Below are positions 56,945 to 64,000 of a DNA stretch of 64,000 bases, one piece after another. Source of the stretch: RGIG6375 sp964472725 (lineage in GTDB: Bacteria; Bacillota; Clostridia; Oscillospirales; Oscillospiraceae). Position 1 is the first letter of the stretch. Every line of letters starts with the position of its first letter. The notes beneath the pieces were generated by a model. That model ran no database searches and was not told the origin of the DNA. It saw only the letters and a list, made by a program, of their open reading frames with translations. Location of the stretch: contig CAYYLZ010000002.1 in the NCBI GenBank assembly GCA_964472725.1, positions 1 to 64,000 on the forward strand, written 5' to 3'. A program made the translations under genes and the position numbers.

Positions 56945-57127
56945 ATTACGGAAAAGTTCGTACACTACGAAAAGCTCTCTCCCAAAAAGAAAAAGGAGAT
57001 AGATCGCCAAAAGCGCGGAAGCTGGTACGGTATCAATCCCGTTACCCGCAAGCCGCCCAATCCCAAGGCATACAACAGACGAAAGGCACGCAAGGTGGAT
57101 GAGTATCCTCCCGGCGTGCCTTTTTGA
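56945..57127 (+). CDS. small basic protein, apparent ATT start
   Basis: A 60-residue Lys/Arg-rich protein (EKFVHYEKLSPKKKKEIDRQ, GINPVTRKPPNPKAYNRRKARK, ending PGVPF), which resembles an uncharacterised clostridial family beside the hup-rqcP genes. No ATG, GTG or TTG lies between the strong AAAGGAGGAA (56931-56940) and the conserved sequence; the codon at the right spacing is ATT at 56945. CTG at 56918 is upstream of the ribosome site and too close to transcription start. An ATT start is rare (infC uses it) and tends to lower expression. It may bind RNA. Confidence 0.65.
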   Translation: MTEKFVHYEKLSPKKKKEIDRQKRGSWYGINPVTRKPPNPKAYNRRKARKVDEYPPGVPF

Positions 57128-57133
57128 TTATTG

Positions 57134-57376
57134 TCAAATTATCTCTTTATACATGGCAGGAGCGTCACTCTTGGCGGCATGCTCGCTGATGGCTACTACT
57201 TCAACCTTGACAGTCTTCTGACCGAAGCTGATTTCGATAACGTCGCCGATTTTCACTTCGTAGGAAGCTCGGGCAACCTTACCGTTTACCGCAACGCGCT
57301 CGTTATCACAGGCTTCGTTTGCGACGGTGCGGCGCTTTATAAGTCTTGAAACCTTGAGATATTTATCAAGTCTCAT
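57134..57376 (-). CDS. rqcP: S4-domain RNA-binding protein RqcP (YabO)
   Basis: An 80-residue S4-domain protein (MRLDKYLKVSRLIKRRTVANEACDNERVAVNGK, DVIEISFG). RqcP in Bacillus works with RqcH on stalled large subunits, adding C-terminal Ala tails. ATG 57376 follows AAAGGAG. It ends 6 bp from the stop of the convergent small basic protein. It follows hup, separated by a hairpin, the usual Firmicutes order. Confidence 0.9.
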   Translation of the reverse strand: MRLDKYLKVSRLIKRRTVANEACDNERVAVNGKVARASYEVKIGDVIEISFGQKTVKVEVVAISEHAAKSDAPAMYKEII

Positions 57377-57410
57377 GGGTTTCTCCTTTCTCATTTTGTC
57401 TTACTATGGC

Positions 57411-57441
57411 AAAAAGTGCCGCCCTTTCGGCGGCACTTTTT
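57411..57441. terminator. terminator between hup and rqcP
   Basis: A perfect 13-bp stem (57411-57423 with 57429-57441), loop CTTTC, with T tracts on both sides. It follows hup on the minus strand and precedes rqcP, so rqcP may depend on read-through. Confidence 0.85.
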
Positions 57442-57449
57442 AAAACGCA

Positions 57450-57725
57450 TTATTCAGCGACAGCATCCTTCAGAGCCTTGCCTGCCTTGAACTGAGGTAC
57501 CTTGGAAGCAGGGATCTCGATCTGCTCGTTGGTTCTGGGATTGTGACCAACGCGGGCAGCTCTGGTCTTAACCTCGAATGCACCAAAGCCAACAAGGGAA
57601 ACCTTCTCGCCGGCCTTCATGGTCTCAACGATGGTATCCAGGGTAGCTGCGATAACCTTGTCTGCATCTTTCTTGGAAACGCCGGTCTTAGCGGCAACTG
57701 CATTGATAAGTTCAGTCTTGTTCAT
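57450..57725 (-). CDS. hup: DNA-binding protein HU
   Basis: A 91-residue HU: MNKTELINAVAAKTGVSKKDADKVIAATLD, FGAFEVKTRAARVGHNPRTNEQIEIPASKVPQFKAGKALKDAV. It bends DNA and compacts the nucleoid. GGAGG precedes the ATG. A strong hairpin follows, before rqcP. Confidence 0.97.
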   Translation of the reverse strand: MNKTELINAVAAKTGVSKKDADKVIAATLDTIVETMKAGEKVSLVGFGAFEVKTRAARVGHNPRTNEQIEIPASKVPQFKAGKALKDAVAE

Positions 57726-57846
57726 TAAAATGTTCCTCCCGATAATTTATCCTTAGACCCAAAGGGTCTTATTAACTCTTGCACATTATAATCTACCATA
57801 TGTCTATCGGTTCTGCAAGGCTATTTTAGTGGAAATTAGCAAATTT

Positions 57847-59457
57847 TTATCTTATTTTTAAGAGTTTTGCAATCTTATCACCCTTGGGTACCAGTTCGAG
57901 CTCATCTTTGGTAATTGCGCGGATAGCAATTATCATAACCGCATATACAATGCAGGCAATCACTATGGACATACCCATAGCCAGCACAAGCTTCATTCCG
58001 CTGCCGGTTCCAATAACAGAGCTGAGTCCGGTATAGGACAGCCATGCCGCGGCGCCCATTACAAGAGTGGCAATAACGGGACGTACAAAAACCTTGGTGA
58101 AGCTAGGGTGCTCAGGCACGCGCAGGCAGATAATCACGATATTTATTATGCTTATCACGAGGTAGCAGGCCACGCTGCTTATTGCCGCGCCGCGCACGCC
58201 GATAGCTGCGTTTCCGATAAGCAGCCAGTTGAGAGCAATCTTGACTACGCCGCCTACGGGCATTGTCCATACGGGCACACGTTCGTGTCCGTATGCCTGG
58301 AGAATAGCGTTGGTCATCATGGTAAGGCATACGAAGAAAGACGCTATACCCAGTATTGCCAGCAAGGCAGGCCCCTGCTCGTTGCTGCCCGGATAAAGCA
58401 CGTTCATTATAGGCTCGGACAGCACGGACATACCCAGCGCCATGGGCATTCCCAGCAGCGCGCAAAGCTTAAGCGCCGCGCCGGTGACCTGTGAAGCGTC
58501 TTTATACTGCTTTTTTGCAATATAGGTGCTGATGGCGGGAATAGCGCTGACAGTAAGAGGCACAACGAATGCGGAGGGCAGATTGAAGAGAGTCTGCACC
58601 TTGAAGTACACACCGTAAAGGATATTGGCTTCCTCGTAGGCAAGACCTGCGCCGAACTGCAGGCGATTGAGGATCAGCTTGGTATCGATAAGGGCGATAA
58701 TATTAAGCACCGCGGAACCGATAGTGACCGGAATGCCGATTTTCAGCAGCTTAGTGAATATGGTTCCCCTGCCCTCCGGAACGTCCGGAATGGCAACAGG
58801 TACGGCGGTGCGCTTTTCCATGCGCTGCTTATATATAACGATATACACAAGCGCGGCAAAGGATCCAATGGTAACACCGGCAATAGCGCCTGCCGCTGCG
58901 GTGGGCAGTCCGCGTCCATTTTGGACAAAAAGCCATGCCAGCACAAGTCCGAAAACAAGCTTGCCCAGTACTTCCAGCACCTGCGAAACCGAAGTAGGAA
59001 CCATGTCCGAAAGACCCTGCGTATACCCGCGGTAGGCAGACATAAGGCAGCACAGGAGCACCGAGGGGCCAAGAACGAAAATGCTGATAGCTGCGTCCGG
59101 GTTATCAATTGCGTCTGCCAGCGTATTCGGGAAGAGCATCATCAGCAGGGTCGCAATAAGACCGAATGCAAAGAACGCCATTCGAGCCACGGTAAAAGTA
59201 CGCTTCACCTGCAGTCGCTTGCCCAGCGCGTTTGCCTCGGATACCATTCTCGACAATGCAACCGGCAGACCGGCCGTGGATATGGTAAGAAGCAGGGAGT
59301 AAATATTATAGGCCGCACCGAAATAACCCATACCCTCGTCACCGAGAATATTTCCAAGGGGTATTTTATACAGCGCACCGATAACCTTAACTATTACAAC
59401 TGCCGCCGTAAGCATAGCGGCACCCTGAACAAAGCTTTGCTTTTTCTGGTCAGCCAT
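57847..59457 (-). CDS. SpoVB/MurJ-like lipid II flippase of the MOP superfamily
   Basis: A 536-residue membrane protein with about 14 hydrophobic segments. QKKQSFVQGAAMLTAAVVIVKVIGALYKIPL opens it, then GMGYFGAAYNIYSLLLTISTAGLPVALSRMVSEA, and AYRGYTQGLSDMVPTSVSQVLEVLGKL (near 140-165), typical of the SpoVB/MurJ branch. It flips lipid-linked cell-wall or spore-cortex precursors. ATG 59457 sits 8 nt after AAAGGA. It follows the amidohydrolase gene with a short overlap of reading frames. Confidence 0.9.
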   Translation of the reverse strand: MADQKKQSFVQGAAMLTAAVVIVKVIGALYKIPLGNILGDEGMGYFGAAYNIYSLLLTISTAGLPVALSRMVSEANALGKRLQVKRTFTVARMAFFAFGLIATLLMMLFPNTLADAIDNPDAAISIFVLGPSVLLCCLMSAYRGYTQGLSDMVPTSVSQVLEVLGKLVFGLVLAWLFVQNGRGLPTAAAGAIAGVTIGSFAALVYIVIYKQRMEKRTAVPVAIPDVPEGRGTIFTKLLKIGIPVTIGSAVLNIIALIDTKLILNRLQFGAGLAYEEANILYGVYFKVQTLFNLPSAFVVPLTVSAIPAISTYIAKKQYKDASQVTGAALKLCALLGMPMALGMSVLSEPIMNVLYPGSNEQGPALLAILGIASFFVCLTMMTNAILQAYGHERVPVWTMPVGGVVKIALNWLLIGNAAIGVRGAAISSVACYLVISIINIVIICLRVPEHPSFTKVFVRPVIATLVMGAAAWLSYTGLSSVIGTGSGMKLVLAMGMSIVIACIVYAVMIIAIRAITKDELELVPKGDKIAKLLKIR

Positions 59458-59477
59458 CAAGCACGTCCTTTCGACTT

Positions 59478-60296
59478 TCACTCAATTCCCATAAACTCCT
59501 TGAAGTTTTCAGAGAACACCTTTTTGCAATCCTCATAAGGCAGTTCAAGGCTCATGAAGCGCTCCAGCGCCTCGCCGTAATTCCAAAGAGGATAATCAGT
59601 TCCAAAGAAGCAGTTTTCAACACCCATGTGGTACAGCTGTTTTTTTGTGCGGCCGATACTTGCAACAGGCATTGTGCTGCTTACATCATACTTTATGCCC
59701 GGTCTTTTGAGATAATCCCAGGCTTCGTCCCATTTTCTGAAGCCGCCAAGGTGAGCGGCTATTATCTTAAGGTCTGGGAAGTCGTTGGCGACCTTCGCCA
59801 GCTTCTTCGGACTTGAATATTCGTATCTGTCATCGCCTACGTGAAAAAGTATGGGCAGGCGGCCTCTTGCCGCTTCATACATTTCGTAGGCTTCGGGGCA
59901 GTCTATATCAAAGCACTGGAAGTCCGGGTGGAGCTTGATGCCGTGAAGGCCAAGCCCGATAATGCGCTCCACTTCGTCACCTACGCCGTTCATCATGGGG
60001 TGCAGCGCGCCGAAGCCGTAAAACTCCCTATGCTCCGCCTGCTGGGCGGATATAAAATTATTTATCTCCGTTACCTGATGAGGCGTGGTAGCCACGGAGC
60101 AGATCACGTATTTTGATATGCCGTAGGGCGCACCGTTTGCCAGCAGCTCCTCACAGCTTCCATCGTGCTGAGCGGGAAGGTCATAGAAACGACCTATATT
60201 GTAGGCCGCTTTTGCCGATACCTTTCCCGGAAAAACGTGAGTATGAGTATCGATTATCTCAAAGTCACGCCATGTGTATCCATTTTCTGTGTTCAT
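59478..60296 (-). CDS. amidohydrolase-superfamily metal enzyme
   Basis: A 272-residue TIM-barrel hydrolase or decarboxylase. Metal and active-site motifs are THTHVFPGK (HxH), GIKLHPDFQ, LFHVGDDRYEY, AAHLGGFRKWDEA and FGTDYPLWN (last Asp). It resembles the amidohydrolase-2 family (2-pyrone-4,6-dicarboxylate lactonase / 2-amino-3-carboxymuconate decarboxylase). No substrate is clear. The start ATG has a weak AGAG. It ends just before the flippase gene and is probably co-transcribed with it. Confidence 0.83.
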   Translation of the reverse strand: MNTENGYTWRDFEIIDTHTHVFPGKVSAKAAYNIGRFYDLPAQHDGSCEELLANGAPYGISKYVICSVATTPHQVTEINNFISAQQAEHREFYGFGALHPMMNGVGDEVERIIGLGLHGIKLHPDFQCFDIDCPEAYEMYEAARGRLPILFHVGDDRYEYSSPKKLAKVANDFPDLKIIAAHLGGFRKWDEAWDYLKRPGIKYDVSSTMPVASIGRTKKQLYHMGVENCFFGTDYPLWNYGEALERFMSLELPYEDCKKVFSENFKEFMGIE

Positions 60297-60333
60297 GCCG
60301 GTTCATCTCTGTTCTTTCTGTATCACGCAGACA

Positions 60334-60357
60334 ATGGCGGGATATTAATCCCGCCAT
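60334..60357. terminator. hairpin after the fakA-like gene
   Basis: A perfect 10-bp stem (60334-60343 with 60348-60357), tetraloop, no T run. It stands between two same-strand genes and may slow transcription. Confidence 0.5.
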
Positions 60358-60368
60358 CGAGTATAGAT

Positions 60369-62012
60369 TTATTCCGCGGAAATGATGTAATAGTAGACAG
60401 GCTGTCCTCCGGGGATAACAGTGACCTCGGCATCTGGCATGATATCCTGCAGTACATCTGCAAGAGCCTGTGCCTGCTCCTCGGTAACGTCCTCACCGTA
60501 ATATACGCTGACCAGCTCGGGGTCAAATGCTGCAAGGCTGTCACCAATCTCCTTCTCAACGGCTGCTAGCTCAGCGCCTGCGGTGAGAAGCTTGTTCTCA
60601 ATCATTGCAAGGTAGTCGCCCTCAGCTATCTCAAAGCCGTCAAAATTGGAGTTTCTTGCGGCGTAAGTGAGGGTAACGGTATGAACGGTACCAAGAGCCT
60701 CATTCATTGCCTCTTCATTCGCTGCCACTTCCCCATCGGGATCAAGGGCAAGCATTGCGGAAACACCTTGAGGTACGGTATGGGTGGGAATAACAATAAC
60801 GTTCTTCTCGCTCATACCGACACACTGTCCGGCAGCGAGAACGATGTTCTTATTATTGGGCAGAACGAAAACTGTTTCTGCTGGAGTGCGGTTGATCTCC
60901 TTGAGGATATCCTCAGTGGAGGGGTTCATGGTCTGACCGCCGGAGATAACTCCGTCAGCGCCGAGATCCCTGAACATTGCCTCAAGGCCCTCGCCTGCGC
61001 ATACTACGACCACGCCGATTGCCTTTTCGGGCTCGGCAACGGTCTCTTCCTCCTCAGCGGGAGCAGCGTCCTGCATACCCATGACTTCGGTGTGCTGCAG
61101 CTTCATGTTCTCGATCTTAACTGTAACCAGATGACCATAAGTAAGAGCCTCGGTAATAACAACGCCGGGGCAGTTGTTATGAACATGAACCTTGATGATC
61201 TCCTCATCGTCCACAACAACGATGCTGTCGCCCAGCTTGTCAAGGAACTCACGAAGCAGTTGAGGATCCTTCTCGTTTTCGCGGCCGATGATGAACTCGG
61301 TGCAATAAGCGAACTTTATGTCCTCAGTGTCAAAGTCGGAGAAATCAGCCTTATCCTTGGGCTCCTGCACAGCCTTGACCTCGGGAGCGGCAAATTCCTT
61401 GCCCTGCAGGGAAGCCAGCATAGCCTCAATAATGATAAGGTAACCCTTACCGCCGGCATCAATAACACCGGCCTTCTTCAGCACCGGGTTCTGATTGACG
61501 GTATCGGCAAGCGCCTCTCCGCCGACCTCGAGCATGTGTTCGATAACCTTTTCAATATCGTTCTCTTCTTCGGCTGCTTTGCAGGCTGCATCGGCAGCCA
61601 TACGGGAAACGGTAAGGATAGTACCCTCAGCGGGCTTCATAACAGCCTTGTAAGCGGTACCTACGCCCTCATGGAAGGCCGCTGCCAGCTCGGCAGCATT
61701 AATAGTTTTCTTTTCCTTAACAGCCTTGGCGAAACCTCTGAAAAGCAGAGAGAGGATAACGCCGGAATTACCTCTTGCGCCGCGCAGCAGTGCGCTGGCT
61801 GCTATGTCTGCCGCCTTGGTAACGCTGTCAGGCTCAGTCTTCTGCAGCTCAGTCATTGCGTTACCAATGGTCATGCTCATATTACTGCCGGTATCGCCGT
61901 CGGGAACAGGAAAAACGTTAAGCTCGTTTATCTCTTCCTTATAAGCGTCCAGAGTAACAGCAGCGGCTATAAACATTTTTTTCAGGGCAAGCCCATCAAT
62001 TAATTCTATCAT
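60369..62012 (-). CDS. fakA: DAK2-domain fatty acid kinase FakA-like protein (YloV)
   Basis: A 547-residue protein. The N-terminal DAK2 ATP-binding domain (NVFPVPDGDTGSNMSMTI, ALLRGARGNSGVILSLLF, GGKGYLIIIEAM), a middle linker and a C-terminal domain (RDLGADGVISGGQTMNPSTEDILKEI, VFVLPNNKNIVLAAGQ) are typical of FakA, which phosphorylates fatty acids held by FakB. The best start is ATG 62012, with AAAGGA about 12 nt ahead. It is paired with the Asp23-like gene upstream, the usual yloU-yloV order. No fakB is visible. Confidence 0.93.
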   Translation of the reverse strand: MIELIDGLALKKMFIAAAVTLDAYKEEINELNVFPVPDGDTGSNMSMTIGNAMTELQKTEPDSVTKAADIAASALLRGARGNSGVILSLLFRGFAKAVKEKKTINAAELAAAFHEGVGTAYKAVMKPAEGTILTVSRMAADAACKAAEEENDIEKVIEHMLEVGGEALADTVNQNPVLKKAGVIDAGGKGYLIIIEAMLASLQGKEFAAPEVKAVQEPKDKADFSDFDTEDIKFAYCTEFIIGRENEKDPQLLREFLDKLGDSIVVVDDEEIIKVHVHNNCPGVVITEALTYGHLVTVKIENMKLQHTEVMGMQDAAPAEEEETVAEPEKAIGVVVVCAGEGLEAMFRDLGADGVISGGQTMNPSTEDILKEINRTPAETVFVLPNNKNIVLAAGQCVGMSEKNVIVIPTHTVPQGVSAMLALDPDGEVAANEEAMNEALGTVHTVTLTYAARNSNFDGFEIAEGDYLAMIENKLLTAGAELAAVEKEIGDSLAAFDPELVSVYYGEDVTEEQAQALADVLQDIMPDAEVTVIPGGQPVYYYIISAE

Positions 62013-62070
62013 CTCTAATGTCCGTCCTTTCAAAACGCCCGGATCAGCCGTGCGCTCGATCCATTTCGTA

Positions 62071-62424
62071 TTATTCGGGCATAATTGAGTCGACGAAAAC
62101 GTCTACGCTCTTTACCTCAACTCCGGTATCAACAGATACCTTGTATTTAACTTCCTTAATGATGGAACGGCAGATAACGGGAATGTTAACACCGTTTTTA
62201 ACAATGATATGCAGCTCTATCGCGATGGTATCGTCTTCGTTAAAGGTAACGTGGACGCCCTTGCCCATAGCCTCCTTCTTCAGCAGGTGAACAAGTCCGT
62301 CGCTTACAGATCTCATGGCCATTCCGCGAACACCAAAGCAGTTGGTTGCAGCCGCGCCCGCAAGATTTGTGAAAACATCGGCAGAAACATTGATTTTGCC
62401 CATATCGGTTGTCATTTTCACCAT
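62071..62424 (-). CDS. yloU: Asp23/Gls24 family protein (YloU)
   Basis: A 117-residue Asp23 family protein: MGKINVSADVFTNLAGAAATNCFGVRGMA, IIVKNGVNIPVICRSIIKEVKYKVSVDTGVEVKSVDVFVDSI. Its role in the envelope is unclear. It lies directly upstream of the fakA-like gene. ATG 62424 follows AAAGGA by 9 nt, with an in-frame ATG at 62454. Confidence 0.92.
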   Translation of the reverse strand: MVKMTTDMGKINVSADVFTNLAGAAATNCFGVRGMAMRSVSDGLVHLLKKEAMGKGVHVTFNEDDTIAIELHIIVKNGVNIPVICRSIIKEVKYKVSVDTGVEVKSVDVFVDSIMPE

Positions 62425-62555
62425 GTCCGTCAATCCTTTCGCATTAATATTCATGGTATTATATCACATCAATTTCCAAACTACAAGAATTTTTCGCAAT
62501 TTTACGCCCCCTCGGGTGAAAAAAGTTATCACTGATTACACAGTGTTTCGTCAGT

Positions 62556-63488
62556 TCATTTCAAATATTTTTCGGCTTCGACAGCAGCTGTTGCCCCATC
62601 GGCGGAGGCAGTGATTATCTGCCGCAGTTCCTTTGCGCGGACGTCACCGGCAACGAAAACGCCGGGAATATTTGTATGCAGGCGCTCATTGGCAAGAATA
62701 TATCCGTTCTCGCTCAGTTCTACCTGTCCCGAAAAAAGGGCGGACTCGGGATCATAGCCCACAAAGACAAATATACCGAATTTCTCGCCCTCTGCAGGCG
62801 TATAAGTCCACGCTTCCCCTGTTCTGTTGTTCTTGAATTCCGCGCTCTCCATCTTGAAACCACCGCTGACGCGCACCAGTTCGGTGTTATACATGATTTC
62901 GATTTTCGGACTTTCCTGCACTTCGTCAGCAATGCTCTTGGTGCAGCTGAGTTCGTCACGGCGCACGATCATGGTTATCTTCTTCGCAAAGCGGGTCAGG
63001 AACAAAGCCTCCTCCACCGCGCTGTTGCCTCCGCCGATCACAAAAACCTCGCAATCCTGGAAAAAGAAGCCGTCGCAGGTGGCACAATAGCTTATTCCCC
63101 TGCCAAAGAATTTGTCTTCGCCCTCAAAGCCAAGCTTTCTTGGCTTTGCGCCGGTTGCTATTATTACCGTCTTCGCCTGAATATCACCCTCTGAGGTGTG
63201 AATCACCTTGACATCTCCGTTCAGCTCAACACCGGTAACGGCAGCGGTTTTCAGCTCCGCTCCGAATTTGGTCGCCTGCTCAAGCATATTGTTCGTAAGC
63301 TCAGGACCGCTGATATTATCTATTGCCGGGTAATTTTCAACTTCGTTTGTAAGCGCAGCCTGTCCCCCGGGGAACGCGGCCTCAAGCATAAGTGTATCCA
63401 TTTTGGCACGACCCGCGTAAATACCGGCAGAAAGGCCGGCAACACCTGCGCCTATAATTACAAGGTCTTTTACTCTGTTTTCAATCAT
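62556..63488 (-). CDS. trxB: thioredoxin reductase
   Basis: A 310-residue FAD/NADPH thioredoxin reductase: FAD motif IIGAGVAGLSAGIYAGRAK, redox centre CATC (Cys135, Cys138) in SYCATCDGFFFQD, NADPH loop VIGGGNSAVEEALFLTRFA and VRRDELSCTKS. The usual HRRDxxRA reads VRRDELSC, so NADPH affinity may differ; some clostridial relatives use reduced ferredoxin or F420. ATAGDVR ends the FAD part. The ATG 63488 follows GGAGG by 8 nt. It partners thioredoxin encoded at 46738. Confidence 0.93.
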   Translation of the reverse strand: MIENRVKDLVIIGAGVAGLSAGIYAGRAKMDTLMLEAAFPGGQAALTNEVENYPAIDNISGPELTNNMLEQATKFGAELKTAAVTGVELNGDVKVIHTSEGDIQAKTVIIATGAKPRKLGFEGEDKFFGRGISYCATCDGFFFQDCEVFVIGGGNSAVEEALFLTRFAKKITMIVRRDELSCTKSIADEVQESPKIEIMYNTELVRVSGGFKMESAEFKNNRTGEAWTYTPAEGEKFGIFVFVGYDPESALFSGQVELSENGYILANERLHTNIPGVFVAGDVRAKELRQIITASADGATAAVEAEKYLK

Positions 63489-63660
63489 GATCAAATCCTC
63501 CGACTCATCGGTGATGTATTACTGTGATTTAATTATACCATAATCGCAGCTTTATTAAAAGTCAAAAGCAAATATAATGCGTTTTACTATGGACGAGTGC
63601 GGTTTAAATCTGTTATCATATTATAAACACATAAACCTATGAAAGAAAGGTGACTGCACT

Positions 63661-64000
63661 GTGAAAAGAACGAGCGCACTTTTTGATGAAATAGTATTCC
63701 CTGGGGGCAAGTCCAAGGCATTTACCCTCAGCTATGATGACGGCACTATCCACGACCGCCGTCTGCTGGACATAGTAAACCGCTACGGCGTGCGCGGCAC
63801 ATTCAATCTGAATTCCGGATTTCTTGATCTTGATGATGTTAAGGACGGTCCCTTCGGAGTCTTTGACCTAAGCAAGATAAGCGCAGATGAGGTTACCGCT
63901 CTTTACGAGGGCCACGAGGTTGCGGGTCACGGACTCAATCATGCCAGTCCTACGGATATCGGCAGCTCCGCATTTATGTATGAAACCATAGAGGACAAGG
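63661..64000 (+). CDS. polysaccharide deacetylase (NodB fold), partial at the window edge
   Basis: The first 113 codons of a plus-strand gene that runs past the window. The start is GTG 63661, with GAAAGGTG ahead. Translation shows LSYDDGTIHDRRLLDIVNRYG (TFDDG-like motif, here SYDD), GTFNLNSG and GHEVAGHGLNHA with the His-x3-His metal motif (HGLNH). It therefore looks like an active deacetylase, unlike the decayed relative at 26455. It has no signal peptide, so it may act on an intracellular or released sugar. The domain organisation beyond the window is unknown. Confidence 0.8.
   Translation, partial: MKRTSALFDEIVFPGGKSKAFTLSYDDGTIHDRRLLDIVNRYGVRGTFNLNSGFLDLDDVKDGPFGVFDLSKISADEVTALYEGHEVAGHGLNHASPTDIGSSAFMYETIEDK

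Overview
The window reads as chromosomal DNA of a spore-forming, anaerobic member of the Clostridia (Firmicutes). Support comes from sporulation genes (spoVAD, a SpoVAE-type protein, a YtvI-like and a SpoVB/MurJ-like membrane protein, a BofC-type domain protein), the oxygen-sensitive class III ribonucleotide reductase with its activase, formate-THF ligase, a ferredoxin:thioredoxin-reductase-like protein, strong GGAGG ribosome sites, many TTG/GTG starts and a Firmicutes-type 6S RNA. A gut Oscillospirales-like organism fits, but no rRNA or other taxonomic marker is present. Base composition is moderate and even, except for one AT-rich patch around 56.0-56.9 kb. No rRNA, tRNA, CRISPR array, transposase, integrase or phage gene was seen.

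Layout. 0.1-4.1 kb: peroxiredoxin-like protein, lipoprotein, PatB-type C-S lyase and OGG-type glycosylase. 4.1-6.3 kb: DUF6062-like protein, spoVAD and spoVAE. 6.3-10.7 kb (minus strand): FtsK/SpoIIIE, a TepA/ClpP-like protease and a DUF975 membrane protein. 10.8-13.8 kb: nrdD-nrdG behind a promoter with two NrdR-like boxes. 13.9-18.4 kb: a CapA-like protein, a methionine gamma-lyase-family protein and fhs. 18.5-22.6 kb (minus): pth-acn-icd, which supplies 2-oxoglutarate. 22.7-26.4 kb: YtrA-type GntR regulator with its ABC exporter. 26.4-28.3 kb: a surface protein with a decayed deacetylase domain and a GlmU-like nucleotidyltransferase. 28.4-32.0 kb (minus): tcdA, a PrsA-like foldase, 6S RNA, a DUF1292 protein and a BofC-like protein. 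32.2-35.1 kb: a class A penicillin-binding protein. 35.1-38.9 kb: hom, ytvI, a NifS-like desulfurase and an HPr-like protein. 39.1-44.6 kb: mtaB, serC-serA and an acyl-CoA transferase. 44.8-47.7 kb: threonine aldolase, a Crp/Fnr regulator, trxA, an FTR-like protein and a stand-alone NrdD glycyl-radical domain. 47.7-52.5 kb: DUF4430 lipoprotein, old-yellow-enzyme-type reductase, UroD-like methyltransferase, zf-HC2 anti-sigma-like protein and an Xre regulator. 52.8-53.1 kb: cobalamin riboswitch with its own promoter and terminator but no obvious target gene. 53.2-56.0 kb: two FAD proteins. 56.2-56.6 kb: AT-rich NUDIX gene. 56.9-64.0 kb: a small basic protein, rqcP, hup, SpoVB/MurJ-like flippase, amidohydrolase, fakA-like kinase, Asp23 protein, trxB and a truncated polysaccharide deacetylase.

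The most interesting region is 45.9-47.7 kb. A Crp/Fnr regulator is divergent from trxA plus an FTR-like Cys-rich protein, followed by an 88-residue protein that is essentially only the C-terminal glycyl-radical loop of NrdD. The two promoters share a nearly identical 19-bp dyad of Crp/Fnr architecture (46660-46678 and 47267-47285). I propose a redox-controlled module that maintains class III ribonucleotide reductase, with the small protein acting like a spare part, as GrcA/YfiD does for pyruvate formate-lyase. This is inference, but it gives clear tests. Other points of note are the orphan cobalamin riboswitch, an Fhs resembling the eukaryotic C1-THF-synthase domain, the spoVAD start buried in a terminator hairpin, an apparent ATT start codon at 56945, and surface proteins whose hydrolase domains have lost catalytic residues.
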